A program made the position numbers and the translations under genes. The notes beneath the pieces are model-generated. The model worked only from the letters and a program-made list of their open reading frames with translations. It made no database searches and was not told where the DNA came from. 64,000 nucleotides of DNA, from positions 52,663,459 through 52,727,458 of the forward strand of contig NC_071392.1 of the NCBI RefSeq assembly GCF_022682495.2. Reading direction: 5' to 3'. Positions 34,548 through 48,856 of this stretch are shown here, in pieces (within the stretch, counting starts at the first letter, position 1; every line of letters begins with the position of its first letter). This DNA is from Desmodus rotundus (taxonomy: Eukaryota > Chordata > Mammalia > Chiroptera > Phyllostomidae).

Positions 34548-34933
34548 AAACATTTTTTTTATTTTCTAATTACAATCAGCATACAATACTGTATTAGTTT
34601 CAGGTGTACAATACAGTGATCAGATATCCATATAATGTATGAAGTGATCATTAAGGCAAGTCTAGCACCTACCTGACACCACATATAGCCATTACAACAT
34701 TATTAACTATATTCCCTGTGCTATATACCCCACATACCCATGATTTTTGTAACTACCAACTTGTACTTCCTAATCCCTTCCACTTTTTCACCCATCTCCC
34801 CAACCCCATTGCTATCTGGCAACCATCAAAATGTTCTCTGTATCTATGAGTTTGTTTCTGTTTTGTTTGTTCATTTATTTTGTTCTTTAGGTCCCACGTA
34901 TATGTGAAGTCATATGATTAAAAAAAAAAAAAG
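34548..34933 (-). mobile_element. L1 3' end, antisense
   Basis: Contains cagcatacaatactgtatta, tttcaggtgtacaatacag and ttaggtcccacgtatatg, typical of the antisense 3' UTR of mid-age L1. An A-run follows at 34921-34933. Confidence 0.75.
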
Positions 34934-36039
34934 AAAGGAAAGCAACTATCACTTGAAAAGGATGCAAAAGGCAAACTTGTGTATTAAAATTTTAATAACC
35001 CTCTTCCTCCCACATTTCTGTACTTGATTGTAAGATCCTTGAAGTCAGCGATCCTGAGTTGTTATGTACATACCCACCCACCACCCCCTCCCAGTGCCTA
35101 GCACACTATCTGACTTTCAGTGAATACATGTTGACTCAGAAAATGGGCATAAGAAACATGAAGAGAATCCAAAAGCATACCAAAAGATTAGAGAAACTAC
35201 TATACAAAGAGAGGGCTAACTTACTAGTGATACATGCATTAAAAAGTGGGATCTAACAGATTTCTTCATGTATACATAGATCTTTTAAAAAATTTCATTT
35301 GTTAATGACTGTTTATTGTTAAATTTTTGTAAATATTTCTTTTAATATGTGGGTTAATAAGTTTTATTCAGTTGAATAATTTTTAAGCTGGATTATTCAG
35401 GCATGATTAATTTTTTGGTTGCATTTTTTAAATTAGCAAAGGTTTCACAGACAATATCAAGTTCATAAATATCAGTAGGAAAAAGTAACAGTGTATATAC
35501 ACATTATTTATAGCTCATATGTGGTAGAACCAAAAGCAGAATATAAACTATACTTTATTAGTTATATTAAGCATCCAGGCTTTGAATATTTCTTTACCCA
35601 ATTTTGTAGCTGGTAAATTCAGTAAATGGCTGTTGATGTATTTAATTTCCAGATAACTAATACATTCACATGGTTTAAAATTCAGGATACTGATATTTCT
35701 CCTTCCAGGGTTAGCTTAGGAATAGAGGAAGCAAAATGTATATTCTTTACCATTAAGAATTATTAAAAGTTTTTCTAAACTACATAACCTTATTTTAAAA
35801 GCACATTTAGGGGTTCAAAGACAAAGGTTAAAATAGCTATAAATAGCAGTTTATTGTCCTGTTACTTATTTCTCAACATTGCTGGAATTAAGTCATAATG
35901 TAGTAGCAAAACCACTGGGGCTGGGGGTAAGGAAGCTGCTTATCTTCAAGCTATACTGTACTCAAATTTTTAAAAAATATTTTGATTTATTAAAATCAAA
36001 ATGACAGAATATTCATTTCTGTCATTTCCTTGCACCAGT
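34934..36039. other. Non-coding AT-rich sequence, nothing recognised
   Basis: No gene and no repeat I can name. Confidence 0.35.
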
Positions 36040-36520
36040 TACTCTTACGACCCATACCCCCTAATACAAGCTGCTTCTTCCTCTTCTTTTCCTTTCCCTT
36101 TCAAAGAAAGGGGAATTTGCTTGAATTTTCTCTTTTCCTTCCTTCACACCTCACATCTAATCTATCTTAGGTTTGGTTGATTATTTTTCCGTACCATTTC
36201 TTGACTCTGTCCACATCTTTTCCCTAATCCAAACTCAAGTCATAGTTGCCCTAGAACCTTCTGATTGTTCTCCCTGCTATCTGAATCATAGTCTCTTATT
36301 TAAAAATTGGTGGTACTCCATTCTTCAGAGGATAACAATCTAAATTCCTGGCATGTAAAGTTCTGTTTCTGGCCCTTTTTACTTCTTAGCTTTATCTCAC
36401 CACTATCCCAGGTTCACCTGGTCTGCTTATGTTTTAGCTTTCAAGTCTCAGCCATCACTTCCTCCTGTGTTCTAGAAAATTTTTGTTAGCTTTAACTGTG
36501 TTGAGGGCTTTACCTTTCTG
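36040..36520 (+). repeat. L2 LINE fragment, sense, diverged
   Basis: Contains ttctgattgttctccctgct, ttctgtttctggcccttttt and tcagccatcacttcctcctg in the order seen in L2 3' regions. The frame is broken. Confidence 0.55.
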
Positions 36521-37199
36521 ATGCTGGTAATAATTTTGCACTGACTGGAAGCTGAATATATTGCATAAAAAGATAGGGCATTCTTAAAAATGCCTAAATG
36601 TGTATATTACCCATATTTACTATGTGTATTTGAACATCTTACATATGCTATTTTATTCATTTTGACATTATGTTTACAAACATACTAAGAGCCAAGCAGA
36701 TAAAGTAATTTGAGCCTTTGTGATTTTATGAGTCCATGCTTTGATGTCTGACAGCATGTCTGGCAAGTCTTAAACATTTTATTATGCAGACAATGCAAAT
36801 GTTAAAGCACCAGTAAACTACTGTACCCTGAAGACAGAATATTGCCTTCCTTAGTTCATCCTTCATTATAATTTTGTGTTCTCCTTATTCAGTGTGGTTT
36901 GGATAATTAGAAAATATTAAGTTGTTAACATTTCAAAAGTGAAACATTGCCTCAGGGACTTTCTAACCTTGAATGTTGTTCCTATAGAGCTAATTGCATA
37001 CTTCAAAATGGTAGAAATTGCTCAATATCTTGATTGTGGTGGTGGTTACATTACTGTGTACATTTATCCAAATTCATGGAAAGCATGATTTTATTGTATG
37101 TAAATGAACCTGCCTTTAAAGAGAAAGTTAAAGCCAGTTTTCAACATCCGAAATTCTCTTAATAGGTATTGAAGGTAAAGAAGACTCTGGTGATAGATC

Positions 37200-38185
37200 A
37201 CATCACTTCTAGGTCTTTTAACTGTTTTATTATTATTGTGAAGAAAGCTTTTTATCTAATAATTAATATTCTTTATGTTATTATCAGAGTTTTGTGCCTT
37301 TCCCAGCATACAGTCTTGTCCCAAGGACTGGATATATCTTTATTTGAGTCACCCTTAATGTTACCTAATATCATTATCTTCATGTGTATCAAGTAGCTTG
37401 TGTTAATTTTATGTTTAGTTATGTACTCTTTATTATATTTACTTTATATAATGTATTGACTATAATATGTGTTTCATATATAATATATTGATTATAATGT
37501 ATTACATTGATTGTTTTCCCTTCGAAATCTCTTGTTTATGGCAATTTTTCAGTTGATTCCTTTGGCCTAAGTATGAAATTATATTATCAGATTATAATGC
37601 TCATTTACCTCCTTTTTCTAATGTCATCCGATACTACTTCTAGCACAGTGCTAAGTAAGAGTGATGACAGTGGGCACTCTTATCTTATTCCTGACATTAA
37701 TGGAAATGCTTTTATTTTATCATTAAGTACATGATATTTTTATGGTTTAGGTTTTAAGATAGCCAATTTCTGTGTGTATTAAGTGAATGCCAATAAATTT
37801 CTACCTTTCTGAGGGTTTTTATAAGCAGTGGACTTTGAATTTTATCAAATACCATTCCAGATCCTGTAGAGATAATCATGATTTTTCTATTAAAACAATA
37901 TATTGACTTCCTAAAATATAAAGCCATTCCTACATATCTGATTGAATTGCAGCTGGTCACTTTGGTTTATCTATCGGTAACATTTTTTATTTAGAATTTT
38001 TGCACCATATTCACATGATAGGTCAGTCAACTTACTTTTTCTTTAATCTGTCTTTGTTAGGACTTTGCATCACTGTGAAGCTAGCTCTCTGAAAAGAATT
38101 TGCAAGCTTTCTCTATGCTCTGGAACATTAAGTAATTGATAATACCAGTTCTGTAAATGTTTGGAAAAATATACCAGTGATATTA
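37200..38185 (-). mobile_element. Old L1 ORF2 fragment, antisense
   Basis: Contains gtgatgacagtgggcactct, gaattttatcaaataccatt and gttaggactttgcatcactg, the antisense of the L1 reverse transcriptase region. Highly diverged, with stops throughout. Confidence 0.65.
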
Positions 38186-38629
38186 CCTGTGCCTGGTAAT
38201 AAACCTAAATAATCCTAAATCCTTTCCAAAACAGAGTTGGTCGAGTATATTTTAGCTCTTCTAAAAGTGTTCATTTTATACTTGATTCTTGGGGTACTCA
38301 GAATTTACTCAGCCATAAATTCTTGGGGTTTTTAAATTGAGAGGATATTCTTAATACAGATAAGGAGTGTGTCATGTGTGAGTTGTTTATATGAAATAGT
38401 TTACATTTTGAAAGCAAGTCACCAATTTGGCCTCTACCTACTTGTGATTAGTAATAGTTTGTAATGATTTGATAGGGACTAAACTTATAGTTAGCATAAA
38501 CCTTTAGTGAACTGCTCAAGTTGGACGATAGGGAATTGCTTTATTTAATCTTTTTATTAGCAAGGAATCTGTCAGTAAGAACTTCTACCAGCTAATATTT
38601 TTATTAGACTAAAAGCTTAAAAGCAAGTG

Positions 38630-38827
38630 TCTTTTTCTTTTTAATTTTATCTATTTATTTTTAGAGAAAGGGGAAGGGAGAGAAACATCAATGTGTGGTT
38701 GCCTCTCACATGGCCCCCCACCGGGGACGTGGCCTGCAGCCCAGGCATATGCCCTGACTGGGAATCGAACCGGTGACCCTTTGGTTCGCAGCCCATGCTC
38801 AATCCACTGAGCTACACCAGCCAGGGC
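38630..38827 (-). mobile_element. Ves-type bat SINE
   Basis: Antisense copy from a T-rich start through gaaacatcaatgtgtggttg to ctacaccagccagggc. The tRNA-like head is well preserved (gggaatcgaaccggtgaccc). Confidence 0.94.
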
Positions 38828-38996
38828 TAAAAGTAAGTGTCTTTATTACGAAAATCTAAAGCAGATAATAAACTCTGGAAATACAAAGGTCATTGGGTTT
38901 TTTGTTTTTGGTGGGCAAGGGAGTATTTAATATCATCATTGGCAGGTATTCTTTATCAAGTATTGGAGAACTAGATTGATCATTTGTTAGGAAAAA

Positions 38997-39208
38997 CATG
39001 TTTTTTAGGATTTTATTTATTAATTTTTTAGAGAAGGGAAGGGAGAGACAAAGAGAGGGAGAGAAACATCAATGTGTGGCTGCCTCTTGCATACTCCCTA
39101 CCAGGAACTTGGGCCACAACCCAGGCTTGTGCCCTAGACCAGGAATCGAACCGGCAACCCTTTGTTTCGTAGACTGGCACTCAACCACTGAACCACACCA
39201 GCCAGGGC
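38997..39208 (-). mobile_element. Ves-type bat SINE
   Basis: Antisense copy: ttttttaggattttatttat, GA-rich body, caggaatcgaaccggcaacc, and end ccacaccagccagggc. The chance frame across it is not a gene. Confidence 0.94.
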
Positions 39209-39294
39209 TGTTAGAAAATTTCTTAAAGTTTCAAATAGAGAACTTAGTGTCTGGATTGACAATGTGTGGTCTGAAGTGCCTTGACTCACTTTCT

Positions 39295-39742
39295 ATATGT
39301 GGTGGGCTGAATAATGGCCCAACAGGATATCCAAGTCTAAATCCCCAGAATCTGTGAATGTTACCCTCTGTGGTATAAGGGACTTTGCAGATGTGATCAA
39401 GATGGGATGATTATTTTGGATTATCTGTGTGGACCTTAAATGTAATCACAAGTGTCCTTAAAAGAAGGAGATAGAAGATAAGACTATATGACCACAGAGG
39501 CAGAGACTGTAGCAATGCAGCCAAGGGCTAAGGAAAATCAGCCTGTAGAGGTAGAAAAGGCAAGGAACAGATTCTTTCACTGAACCTCTAGAAGGAACTC
39601 GCCCTACTGACACCTTGAGTTAGCCCCTCGAGATTCATTTTGGATTTCTAGCACCCAGAACTGTAAGACAATACATTTGTTTTCTTTGAAACCTCTATAA
39701 GTTTGTGGTAACTTTTTGCACCGCCAACAGGAAACTAATACA
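39295..39742 (+). mobile_element. MLT1-like MaLR LTR
   Basis: Starts tatgtggtgggctgaataat, has tgtccttaaaagaaggagat and cagcacccagaactgtaag-like text, and ends aggaaactaatacag. This follows the internal order of MLT1-class LTRs. Confidence 0.7.
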
Positions 39743-40194
39743 GTATGGATATGCATTAACTAAACATATGAGGGCAGGGACCTAGCCCTGTGGAATTCAG
39801 CTCACATTTGCAACAACTAGAACAGTGCCTTACATAATAAGGTAGGCACTCGGGTATATTTGTTGATGAAGGAAGGAAGGAGGGAGAGAGGAAGAATCAG
39901 GTAACTCAGAATCTAAATGACACACTGTGAGCATTGTGTAGGTGCTTAGTTTCTGGATGAAGCAGAGAAAAACAATTGAAAAACTTGAGCCCACCCATAA
40001 CCAAATAAATTCTATAGTATTATTCTAGAATACTACGTGTAAAAATTGAACAGTAAAAGGTAGAAAATAATCATTGAGGAACCAAATAAACCAGTTTGAA
40101 ATTCAAGAATACCTATGTCATTACTTGAAGTGGGAAAACACAAGTGCATGCACAAATGGAGAAGTCATATTTTAATTGAAATTCAGGTTCAGTC

Positions 40195-41919
40195 CCTCAG
40201 GAGAGTTCCAGCCAAGATGGAGGTGTAGGTAGAAACCCTTCACTTCCTCACACAACCAAAAGGAGGATAACAACCAATCTAAAATCAGTAAACAACCAGA
40301 AGTGCCAGAAAATCAAGCTGCATGGAACTCCAACAACCAAGGAATTAAAGAAACAGTCAACCAGAACAACAAGACTGGTAAGAATCCGTGCAAGGCGGCA
40401 GACCACACAGGCGGGACCAGCTGAGAGAAACTGTGACAAGATGGCAGACTGGGCAGGCAGGGCTGGCTGAACTGAAAAAGAGACTCAGAACTGACTGTGG
40501 ACTATGGCGGTGGCCGTGGTGGGAGAAACCCCCAGTCTCACACTAGAGTTCATTGGAAAGTAGGCTAGAGCCAAGCAGGCAAGCTGCATTATTCCCTCTC
40601 TGGCCCCACCTCCACAGGCAGTGCCACAGCACAGCAAGGAGGGTTGCCCTGCCCTGGTGAATACCTAAGGCCCTCCCCCCTTACAACTTAACAGGTACAC
40701 TGAGACAAAGAACTATGGCCCAAATGAAAAAACAGAGCAAAACTTCAGGCAGAGAACTAAGCAATGAGGAGATAGCCAACCTATCTGATGGAGAATTTAA
40801 AGCCCTGGTAATCAAAATGCTCACAAAACTGATTGAGCTTGGTCGAAAAATGAAAGATACCCAAAATGAAATAAAGCAAGATATTTAGGGAACTAACAGT
40901 GACAGGAAGGAAACCAGGACTCAAAGCAATGATTTGGAACAAAAGGAAAAAATAAACATCTAACTGGAACAGAATGAAGAAAGAAGAATTCAAAAAAGTG
41001 AAGAGAGTCTCACAAACCTCTGGGACAACCTGAAATGTTGCAATATCCAAATTTTAGGGGTGCCAGAAGGAGAAGAACAATAGCAAGAAATTGAAAACTT
41101 ATTTGAACAAATAATGAAGGAGACCTTTCCCCAATCTGGCAAAGGAAATAGATGCCCAGAAGTCCAGAGAGTCCCAAAGAAGTTGGACACAAAGAGGAAC
41201 ACACCAAGGCACATCATCAAGATTAAAGATAAAGAGAGAATCTTAAAAGCAGCAAGAGGAAAGGAGACAGTTACCTACAAAGGAGTGCCCATAAGACTAT
41301 CAGTTGATTTCTCAAAAGAAACCTTGCAGGCAAGAAGGGGCTAGAAAGAAGTATTTGAAGTCATGAAAGGCAAGGACCTGCATCCAGGATTACTGTATCC
41401 AGCAAAGCTACCATTTAGAAAGGAAGGGCAGCTAAAGTGCGTCCTAGATAAGGTCAAGTTAAAGGAGTTCACCATCACCAAGCCCTTATTATATGAAATG
41501 TTAAAGGGACTTATCTAAGAAAAGGGAAGATCAAAAATATGAACAGTAAAATAACAGCAAACTTACAACTATCAACAAATGAACCTAAAAGAAAAGAACA
41601 AAAACTAAGCAAACGACTAGAACAGAAACAGAATCAGAGAAATGGACATCACATGGAGGGATTGCAGTGGGGAGGGGGAAGGGAGGAATAGGAGGGACAG
41701 GTAAGGTACAGGGAAGAAAAAGCATAATTGGTAGGCATAAAATAGGGAGAGGTTAAAATGGTATAGGAAACAGAGGACTCAAAGAACTTACATGTACAAC
41801 CCATGGAGATGAACTAAGAGGGTGGAATGCTGGAGGGTTGGGGGGTACAGGGCAGAGGGGGGATAAAGGGGAAAAACTGTAATAGAATAATCAATAAAAT
41901 ATACTTAAAAATAAAATAA
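40195..41919 (+). mobile_element. Full-length HAL1 (half-L1) retrotransposon
   Basis: Begins with gttccagccaagatggaggt, the L1-like 5' tip. A 5' UTR of about 510 bp follows, then an ORF1-like frame from about 40714, and a 3' UTR ending aatagaataatcaataaaat with an A-rich tail. No ORF2 is present. The 15-mers aattcaggttcagtc (40180-40194) and aattaaggttcagtc (41920-41934) are the target-site duplication with one mismatch. Confidence 0.87.
40714..41515 (+). pseudogene. HAL1 ORF1-like reading frame, broken
   Basis: Starts MAQMKKQSKTSGRELSNEEI, the same N-terminus as the copy at 15649. A stop occurs after about 57 codons (tatttag near 40886). Further on, 41114-41344 encodes IIKIKDKERILKAARGKE and IRLSVDFSKETLQARR, the conserved C-terminal RNA-binding part of L1 ORF1p. 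After that stop the HAL1-specific text DLHPGLLYPAKLPFRKEGQ is still readable. The protein would be an RNA-binding chaperone, but this copy cannot make it intact. Confidence 0.8.
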
Positions 41920-42019
41920 AATTAAGGTTCAGTCTTCAATTTCTAGTTTATACATGGTACCAAGAAGGTAGTTAATTGCACTTCTTGTCAAGTGAATGCA
42001 AGAAATAAACGGGTTTACA

Positions 42020-42204
42020 TTATTGGTTTATTTTATGACTAATTTTATTTTTAAAGTGAATTATATATTCACGTGATACAAAAATCAAAATGTTATAAAG
42101 CAAAAAGCCTCTATTCCATATCTATCCAACAGTGACTTATTTTCTGTCCTCACAGGAACCTTGTGTTAGCATTTTTTTAATATTCTTTCAGATATATAAA
42201 CAAG
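42020..42204 (-). mobile_element. Old L1 3' fragment, antisense
   Basis: Contains tatattcacgtgatacaaaa and aaagcaaaaagcctctattc, typical L1M 3' UTR text. A SINE has inserted at the right: caagtaaattctt before it and ctagtaaattctt after it look like the duplication. Confidence 0.55.
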
Positions 42205-42381
42205 TAAATTCTTTTTAAAAATAATTTTAGAGGACAGGGGAGAGGGAAACATTGATTTGTTGTCGCACTTATTTATGCATTCATTGGTTGCTTCTTATAT
42301 GTGCCCTGACCAGGGAACAAAGCCACAGCCCTAGCGTATTAGGACGACACTCTATCCAAATGAGCTCCCCGGCCAGGGCCA
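42205..42381 (-). mobile_element. Older variant tRNA-SINE of the Ves group
   Basis: The tRNA-like head (complement ending ccccggccagggcc) is of Ves type, but the 3' body differs: gatttgttgtcgcacttatt and gcattcattggttgcttctt. The copy at 51567 shares this body, so it marks a separate subfamily. Confidence 0.8.
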
Positions 42382-42598
42382 GCTAGTAAATTCTTAAATA
42401 ACCCTTATTTCTCATCTTTGTATGTAGTTCATAACATACCAGGTACATTGTTCAACATCTCAGGGTTTTGGGTTTGTTTTTATTTCCACTTTAAACAATA
42501 TGTTTGAGCTGCCTCCAAGTAAATGGGTGAAGAGTGTCCTGCCATGTATCTGCCTTGCACCTCTACTGCAATAAATGAATGGACCTGTTTCTCTACAC

Positions 42599-42752
42599 CA
42601 GGTATTGACAGACTTTTTCTGTTAACATTTAGATTTGTGATCCTCTGCATCTCTTCCATATTCTTCTTGGTTTTGCTTTGTTTACAACCCTTTAAAAACA
42701 TAAAACCATTCTAAAAAAGCCTGCCAAGGGGCCTATAGCTTGCTGACCCTTA
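42599..42752 (+). mobile_element. hAT-Charlie-like element, internally deleted
   Basis: Starts caggtattgacagacttttt and has tttacaaccctttaaaaaca in the middle. It ends gcctatagcttgctgaccct. The ends match those of the elements at 9571 and 22412. Confidence 0.65.
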
Positions 42753-42769
42753 CAAACATATTATCAATC

Positions 42770-43165
42770 TGACGGATAGAACAGTGGTGTCTCAATATAA
42801 TTTTATTTGTATTTCTTTTATCAGCAAGGCTGAGCATATTTGGAGCCATTTGTATTTCCTTTTCTGTAACTATTCATGTTTTTTGCACATATCCCTGTAA
42901 TTGGTGATCTTATTTATAGTAAATTTTTGTTTAGGGAAATTACCTCTTACCTTTGAAGTAAATTGGAAGTATTTCCTTCAGTTTTAACTTTTTACTTTGC
43001 TAATTAAAGATTTTGCTAAGTAAAAATTTTTTGAGTTGTAAAATTTATCAAACTTACTATATGACTTTTATTTTACATTTTTTAATGTAACTTTTATGCC
43101 TTTCCATTCTTTTGTATTGGTGTGAGGAGACCAGATATTTTAGGTGATTATCATATAAACATCTC
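42770..43165 (-). mobile_element. Old L1 fragment, antisense
   Basis: Contains ggctgagcatatttggagcc and tttttgcacatatccctgta, which resemble the antisense L1 3' ORF2 region. Diverged. Confidence 0.5.
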
Positions 43166-43249
43166 TTAATAACAATTTAAAAAGCAACCAAACAAAAAAC
43201 CTGTCTATCCATGGCACCCACCGTTCATCTTCAGAGTTACAGTCCATTT

Positions 43250-44700
43250 CTGTGGCTCCTGTTTTCCCTTCAACCCACCCCGTTCAGGCTATAGTTCCTA
43301 CCACATTCGTGAAATGACTCTTCTCAAGGTCACTAGCAGTCTCCATCTTGCCAAATCTAGTAATCATTTCTCTGTTCATCCCTTATCTCATCATAGTTCA
43401 TCTCATTCTCAGCAGGATTTAACAGTTAACTTCTATGACTATATAATCACTGGATTTCCTCCTAAGTGACCACTCCTCCTCCTGGACCAGACTGCTGGGT
43501 TGTCTCTGGTATCTGTCCTCTGCTGCCTTCTCTTAACCCATCTTCATCATATCCCCAAGGAGCTCATTCAGTTTTTGTGACTTTAAATACCATCTGTAAA
43601 CTGACATTCAAACTTTTGTAGCCCTCTCTTCCTTCACCCTTGAACTCCAGACTGGAACATTAATTTCCTAGACAGTAACTCCAACTTGATATCTAATACA
43701 CAAGCAGAACTTAGTATTTCTTTCCTTCATCTTTCTCCATCTTAGGAAATGGTACCACCACACATTGAGATATTTTTAGAAGTTACTCTTGTTTTTTCCC
43801 CATCTAGTCAATCAAGTCCTGCCTACCGTGTCTCCAAAAGTATCCCAAACATCATAGTGGTTAGGAGAGCCAGGCAGCCCCCATCTGAAACCTGGCTCAG
43901 CCTTGAGCAAGTCATCTTCTGTGATCCAGATTCCTCGTGTTCTAATAAAGTTAAAATAGTACACATCTCATAGGCTTGTTCACACGTGAAAGGTGGTGCC
44001 CAACTATGTTAATATGCGTAAGGTGCTGAGAAGGATGCCTAACAATTATTGAAGACTCAGTAAAAGTTTGCTGTGGCCATCCCAGAATAGGCGGTATTGG
44101 TACTTATACCTGTACTTTTTATTAGTGCCGTTTCTGCCGCTGCTGCTGCTTCTGCCACTGGTGCCACCACCCCTGCCCAAGCCTCTGTCTCTCTTATGTG
44201 GACTATGGGATAGCCTTCTGTGCTTTCAATTCTTGCATTTCTAGCATCCAGCCATATGCCAGCTATGGTAATCATTTTAAAATATAAATGAAATTCTGTC
44301 ACAAATCTGCTTAAAAACTCTCCAGAGGCTTCTCATTATAATAATTGTAATAAAACTATAACATCTTCCCACAACCTTCAAGGCTTTTTATGATTTGGCC
44401 TCTCCTATCTCTCAGTCTCACCTCCTGTTATTCCCAAGGCTCCATCTACTCTGGCCTTCTGGTCCCTAGAACGTGTCAAATCCTCTGCCACATTAGGTCT
44501 TTGCATGTGTTATTCCCTGTGTCTGGAATGTTCTTTCTCTCAGAATTGAATTCTTCATAAAACTCAGACCTTAGCTCAGATGTCGTCTCTTCAGAGGGGT
44601 CATCCTTGATCTTCCTAGTTATCTTCCCCCCACTTTTTATCCTAGTGCCCCCTTACTTGTTTTGTTGCACTTAGCATGAAAAATGGAATTTTCTTATTTT
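43250..44700 (+). repeat. L2 LINE, sense, with MIR inserted
   Basis: Contains ctttaaataccatctgtaaa, cttgaactccagactggaac, tggaatgttctttctctcag and gtcatccttgatcttcctag in L2 order. A MIR at about 43850-44060 interrupts it. A GC-rich trinucleotide patch (gccgctgctgctgcttctgc) lies at about 44130-44160. Confidence 0.75.
43850..44060 (+). repeat. MIR SINE, sense
   Basis: Contains catcatagtggttaggagag, gagcaagtcatcttctgtga and gctgagaaggatgcctaaca, in MIR order, within L2. Confidence 0.7.
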
Positions 44701-47134
44701 TGTTTTGTCTGAAGTTCCAGGTAGGTAGGGCTTTGGCTTGTTTACCATCAAACCAGCATTTAGACTAGGGATTGGGAGCTAAATTGCAGAATGCCAAGTT
44801 TTTAAAATGAAAAGAGGTGTGTGTTTTTGGAAGGAGCTTCTTTTTGTGAATAGCCTCTTGAAAATATGGGATGTGCAAGTCATAATTATTAGGGAATAGT
44901 TGGACTTTGGAAAAATGTCTTTGGGATTGAACCTCTGCCTTTTCTAAGTCACAGACTGTATATTGTTCTGTAAAGAGGTGTTTCAACCCAGTTTATGTAA
45001 CTGCTAAATGTTTTGCTTTAAAAATGTGCATACACACAACTCTAGAGTATTAACTGATGCGGTAACACCCTGAGCTCATGTAGTGCTCATTGTTTTAAAA
45101 AAATAACTAGTTATGTAGCCATGAAATGATTACAACTTCCAAGTAAGCATCATGATAGTGAGAAAGAAGTCATTTCCTGATTTATGTAGGCACACGAGCA
45201 ACAGCATGCTCCATAAACTTGCTTAGGCTTGGTATTTTTCAGACATTTAATTACTTGTCTGAAGTATATTATTTTCACTATTAATGAGCATTGATATCAT
45301 TTAGAATCTATTGATCATGTCCTTGGTACCCAGGAAAAAGAGGGGTTCAATTCCTGGGGTTTTTTTAGTTGAATTGAACTTCCAGCTTCCAAGTGTGAAT
45401 GAACCCTTTACTATACAATTCACAGTTCAAGATGCTTCTGCTAAAATGATTATGATATGATAAGAACAGTATAAAAATTTCATATATAGTATGATCTCAA
45501 TTATGCTCCATATAGATTAAAAGCAGACTCAAAGGATGTTAACATGTTCATGTTGTTAAATGAGCAGCAAGATTGTTTGGGTCTGTTTTCTTAATACTTG
45601 TCTGTATTGGGCAATTAGGCATATGGAAATGATTTCTGGGTGCAGCCTGAAGCAGTGCCCGGGTCTTAATGCCCTGTGCAGACAGTGTGAGAGGCACAGA
45701 CCCCAGGCAGACTGTCCTTGCTCAGACCTGTGATTGAATCTCTCGTAGCAAGAGCTACTTTGCATCAGTACAGCCTAAAGCACTCCCCAAGGTTAAATCA
45801 GACTTTGAACAACTGTTTATTTGTTCATTCAACACATGAACTGAATGGCTGATTTTGCTGAGCCATGTTAGTTACCTTAAGCCAAAAATACATGGCCCTT
45901 GCCCTCTGGTTACCTCTAGTATATTGGAGAAGAAGACCCATATTAAAACAACTAATGACTCAAGCAATTTCAACTTGATGGTGGTTATGATGGAAAAGTA
46001 TCTGATGCAATAAGGAGAGCAAAGGGCAGGGGAGAGCCTAAGTTAGGCTGAGTTTCGATAAGGCTGAGACCCCAAAACTGAGAGGAGTTAGCCAGCTAGA
46101 ATAAGAATATGCCAGCTGGAAGAAACTGCATAACAAAGCCAAGAGATGGAGAAGAGCATATGAAGAACTAAAGGAGACGAGTGTGTGTATGATGCAGCCA
46201 AGGTGGGAGAGATTGGCACAAGGTAGGGAGGTAGGCAGGATGGAGTGTTGTCTGTGAGCTGCAACTTGGGAAAGCTATATATGTGGCCGAAATAAGTCAA
46301 AGAGATACTGAGAAGGAAGGGTACAGTCCCCTGGATCTTCTAATAATAAAAGATCTCTGCTTGGGCCTCCACACAGACTGTGTTTGTTGTGATTTCATGG
46401 CCTCCATTTCTAAGGCCTAGCACCATGGCCAGTGGTAACTGGGTGCCATTAATGTACGTCACCACTACAGCTTCTGGAGGAACCTGTCCTTTCAATGCTG
46501 AGCACGTACATGTAGTAAACAAATGATGCATGTTCCAAGGAAAGGGAGGGCACATGAGATCCAGGATCCAGACATTTGTTTATTGGCCATTCACCCCAAA
46601 GTACATGGATGTTCCAGAGATAGGATATTTGAGAACTGGGATAGATGGTGTTGGATTCTATTGGTAATTCTACCACCAAGTTGTTGGAATGCAGCTGCTT
46701 CTTTTCTAAACTGGAAGTAAGTAAGCCTTTCAATTGACAATCTTTTTGTTGTTGTTCACTTTCTTACCGGAATTAGAAGAAACATCTCTGTAGTTATTGC
46801 CAATAGAAGTTAATATGAAAACAAAGTGATCGAAATTTAACTGGTTTTCATTATCTGTGTGATTATATTCTCATACAGCTCTATTATTAATGTGGTTGCA
46901 TTGGCAAATTTCCACTTTTGGTCACAGTTCGTTGTTGAAAACTATTTATAAGAGAAATGCTTTTGAGTTAATGTATTTACTTTATTGCCATGGTGTTCTC
47001 TGATGTGATTCTTCCCTTAAATGAGCATACTTCATTTGCCATGTTTAAAATCACCACAGGATGAAAACTAGTATCTTGAAGCATAAGGATATCATGAATG
47101 TACTAAGCATTACTTATTCTCTCATTCCTTTTAG
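44701..47134. other. End of inferred RALA intron 1
   Basis: An L2-like piece lies at about 45815-46000 (gttcattcaacacatgaact). Otherwise unique sequence. It ends with the acceptor of RALA exon 2. I see no CpG island or exon 1 candidate. Confidence 0.45.
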
Positions 47135-48419
<1,285 letters not shown>

Positions 48420-48580
48420 TAAAAAATTTATAATTTATTTTTCAATTATAGTTGATACACAATATTATATTAGTTTCACATGTACACCATAGTGATTAGA
48501 CATTTAAATAACTTACAGTGTGATCACCCTGATAAGTCTGGTACCCACCTGTCACCATACATAGTTGTTAAATTAATACT

Positions 48581-48738
48581 GACTGGCTGGTGTGGCTCAG
48601 TGGATTGAGTGCCAGCCTGCGAACCAGAGGGTCGCAGGTTCAATTCCGAGTCTGGGGCACATGCCTGGGTTGCGGGCCAGGTCCCCAGTAGGGGAGGGGG
48701 CGTGCAGGAGGCAACCACACATTGATTTAAAAAAAAAT
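48581..48738 (+). mobile_element. Ves-type bat SINE, 3' truncated, inside L1
   Basis: Head ctggctggtgtggctcagtg, B-box-like ggttcaattccg, then an early end in an A-run. The hexamer aatact flanks it on both sides, and the L1 text resumes afterwards. Confidence 0.92.
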
Positions 48739-48856
48739 ACTATTGACTATATTCCCTATGCTGTACTTTATCTCCCCATGACTATTTTTATAACTGGCAA
48801 TTTGTACTTCTTAATCCCTTTCACATTTGTACCCATTCCACAAATCCCCCACCAAT

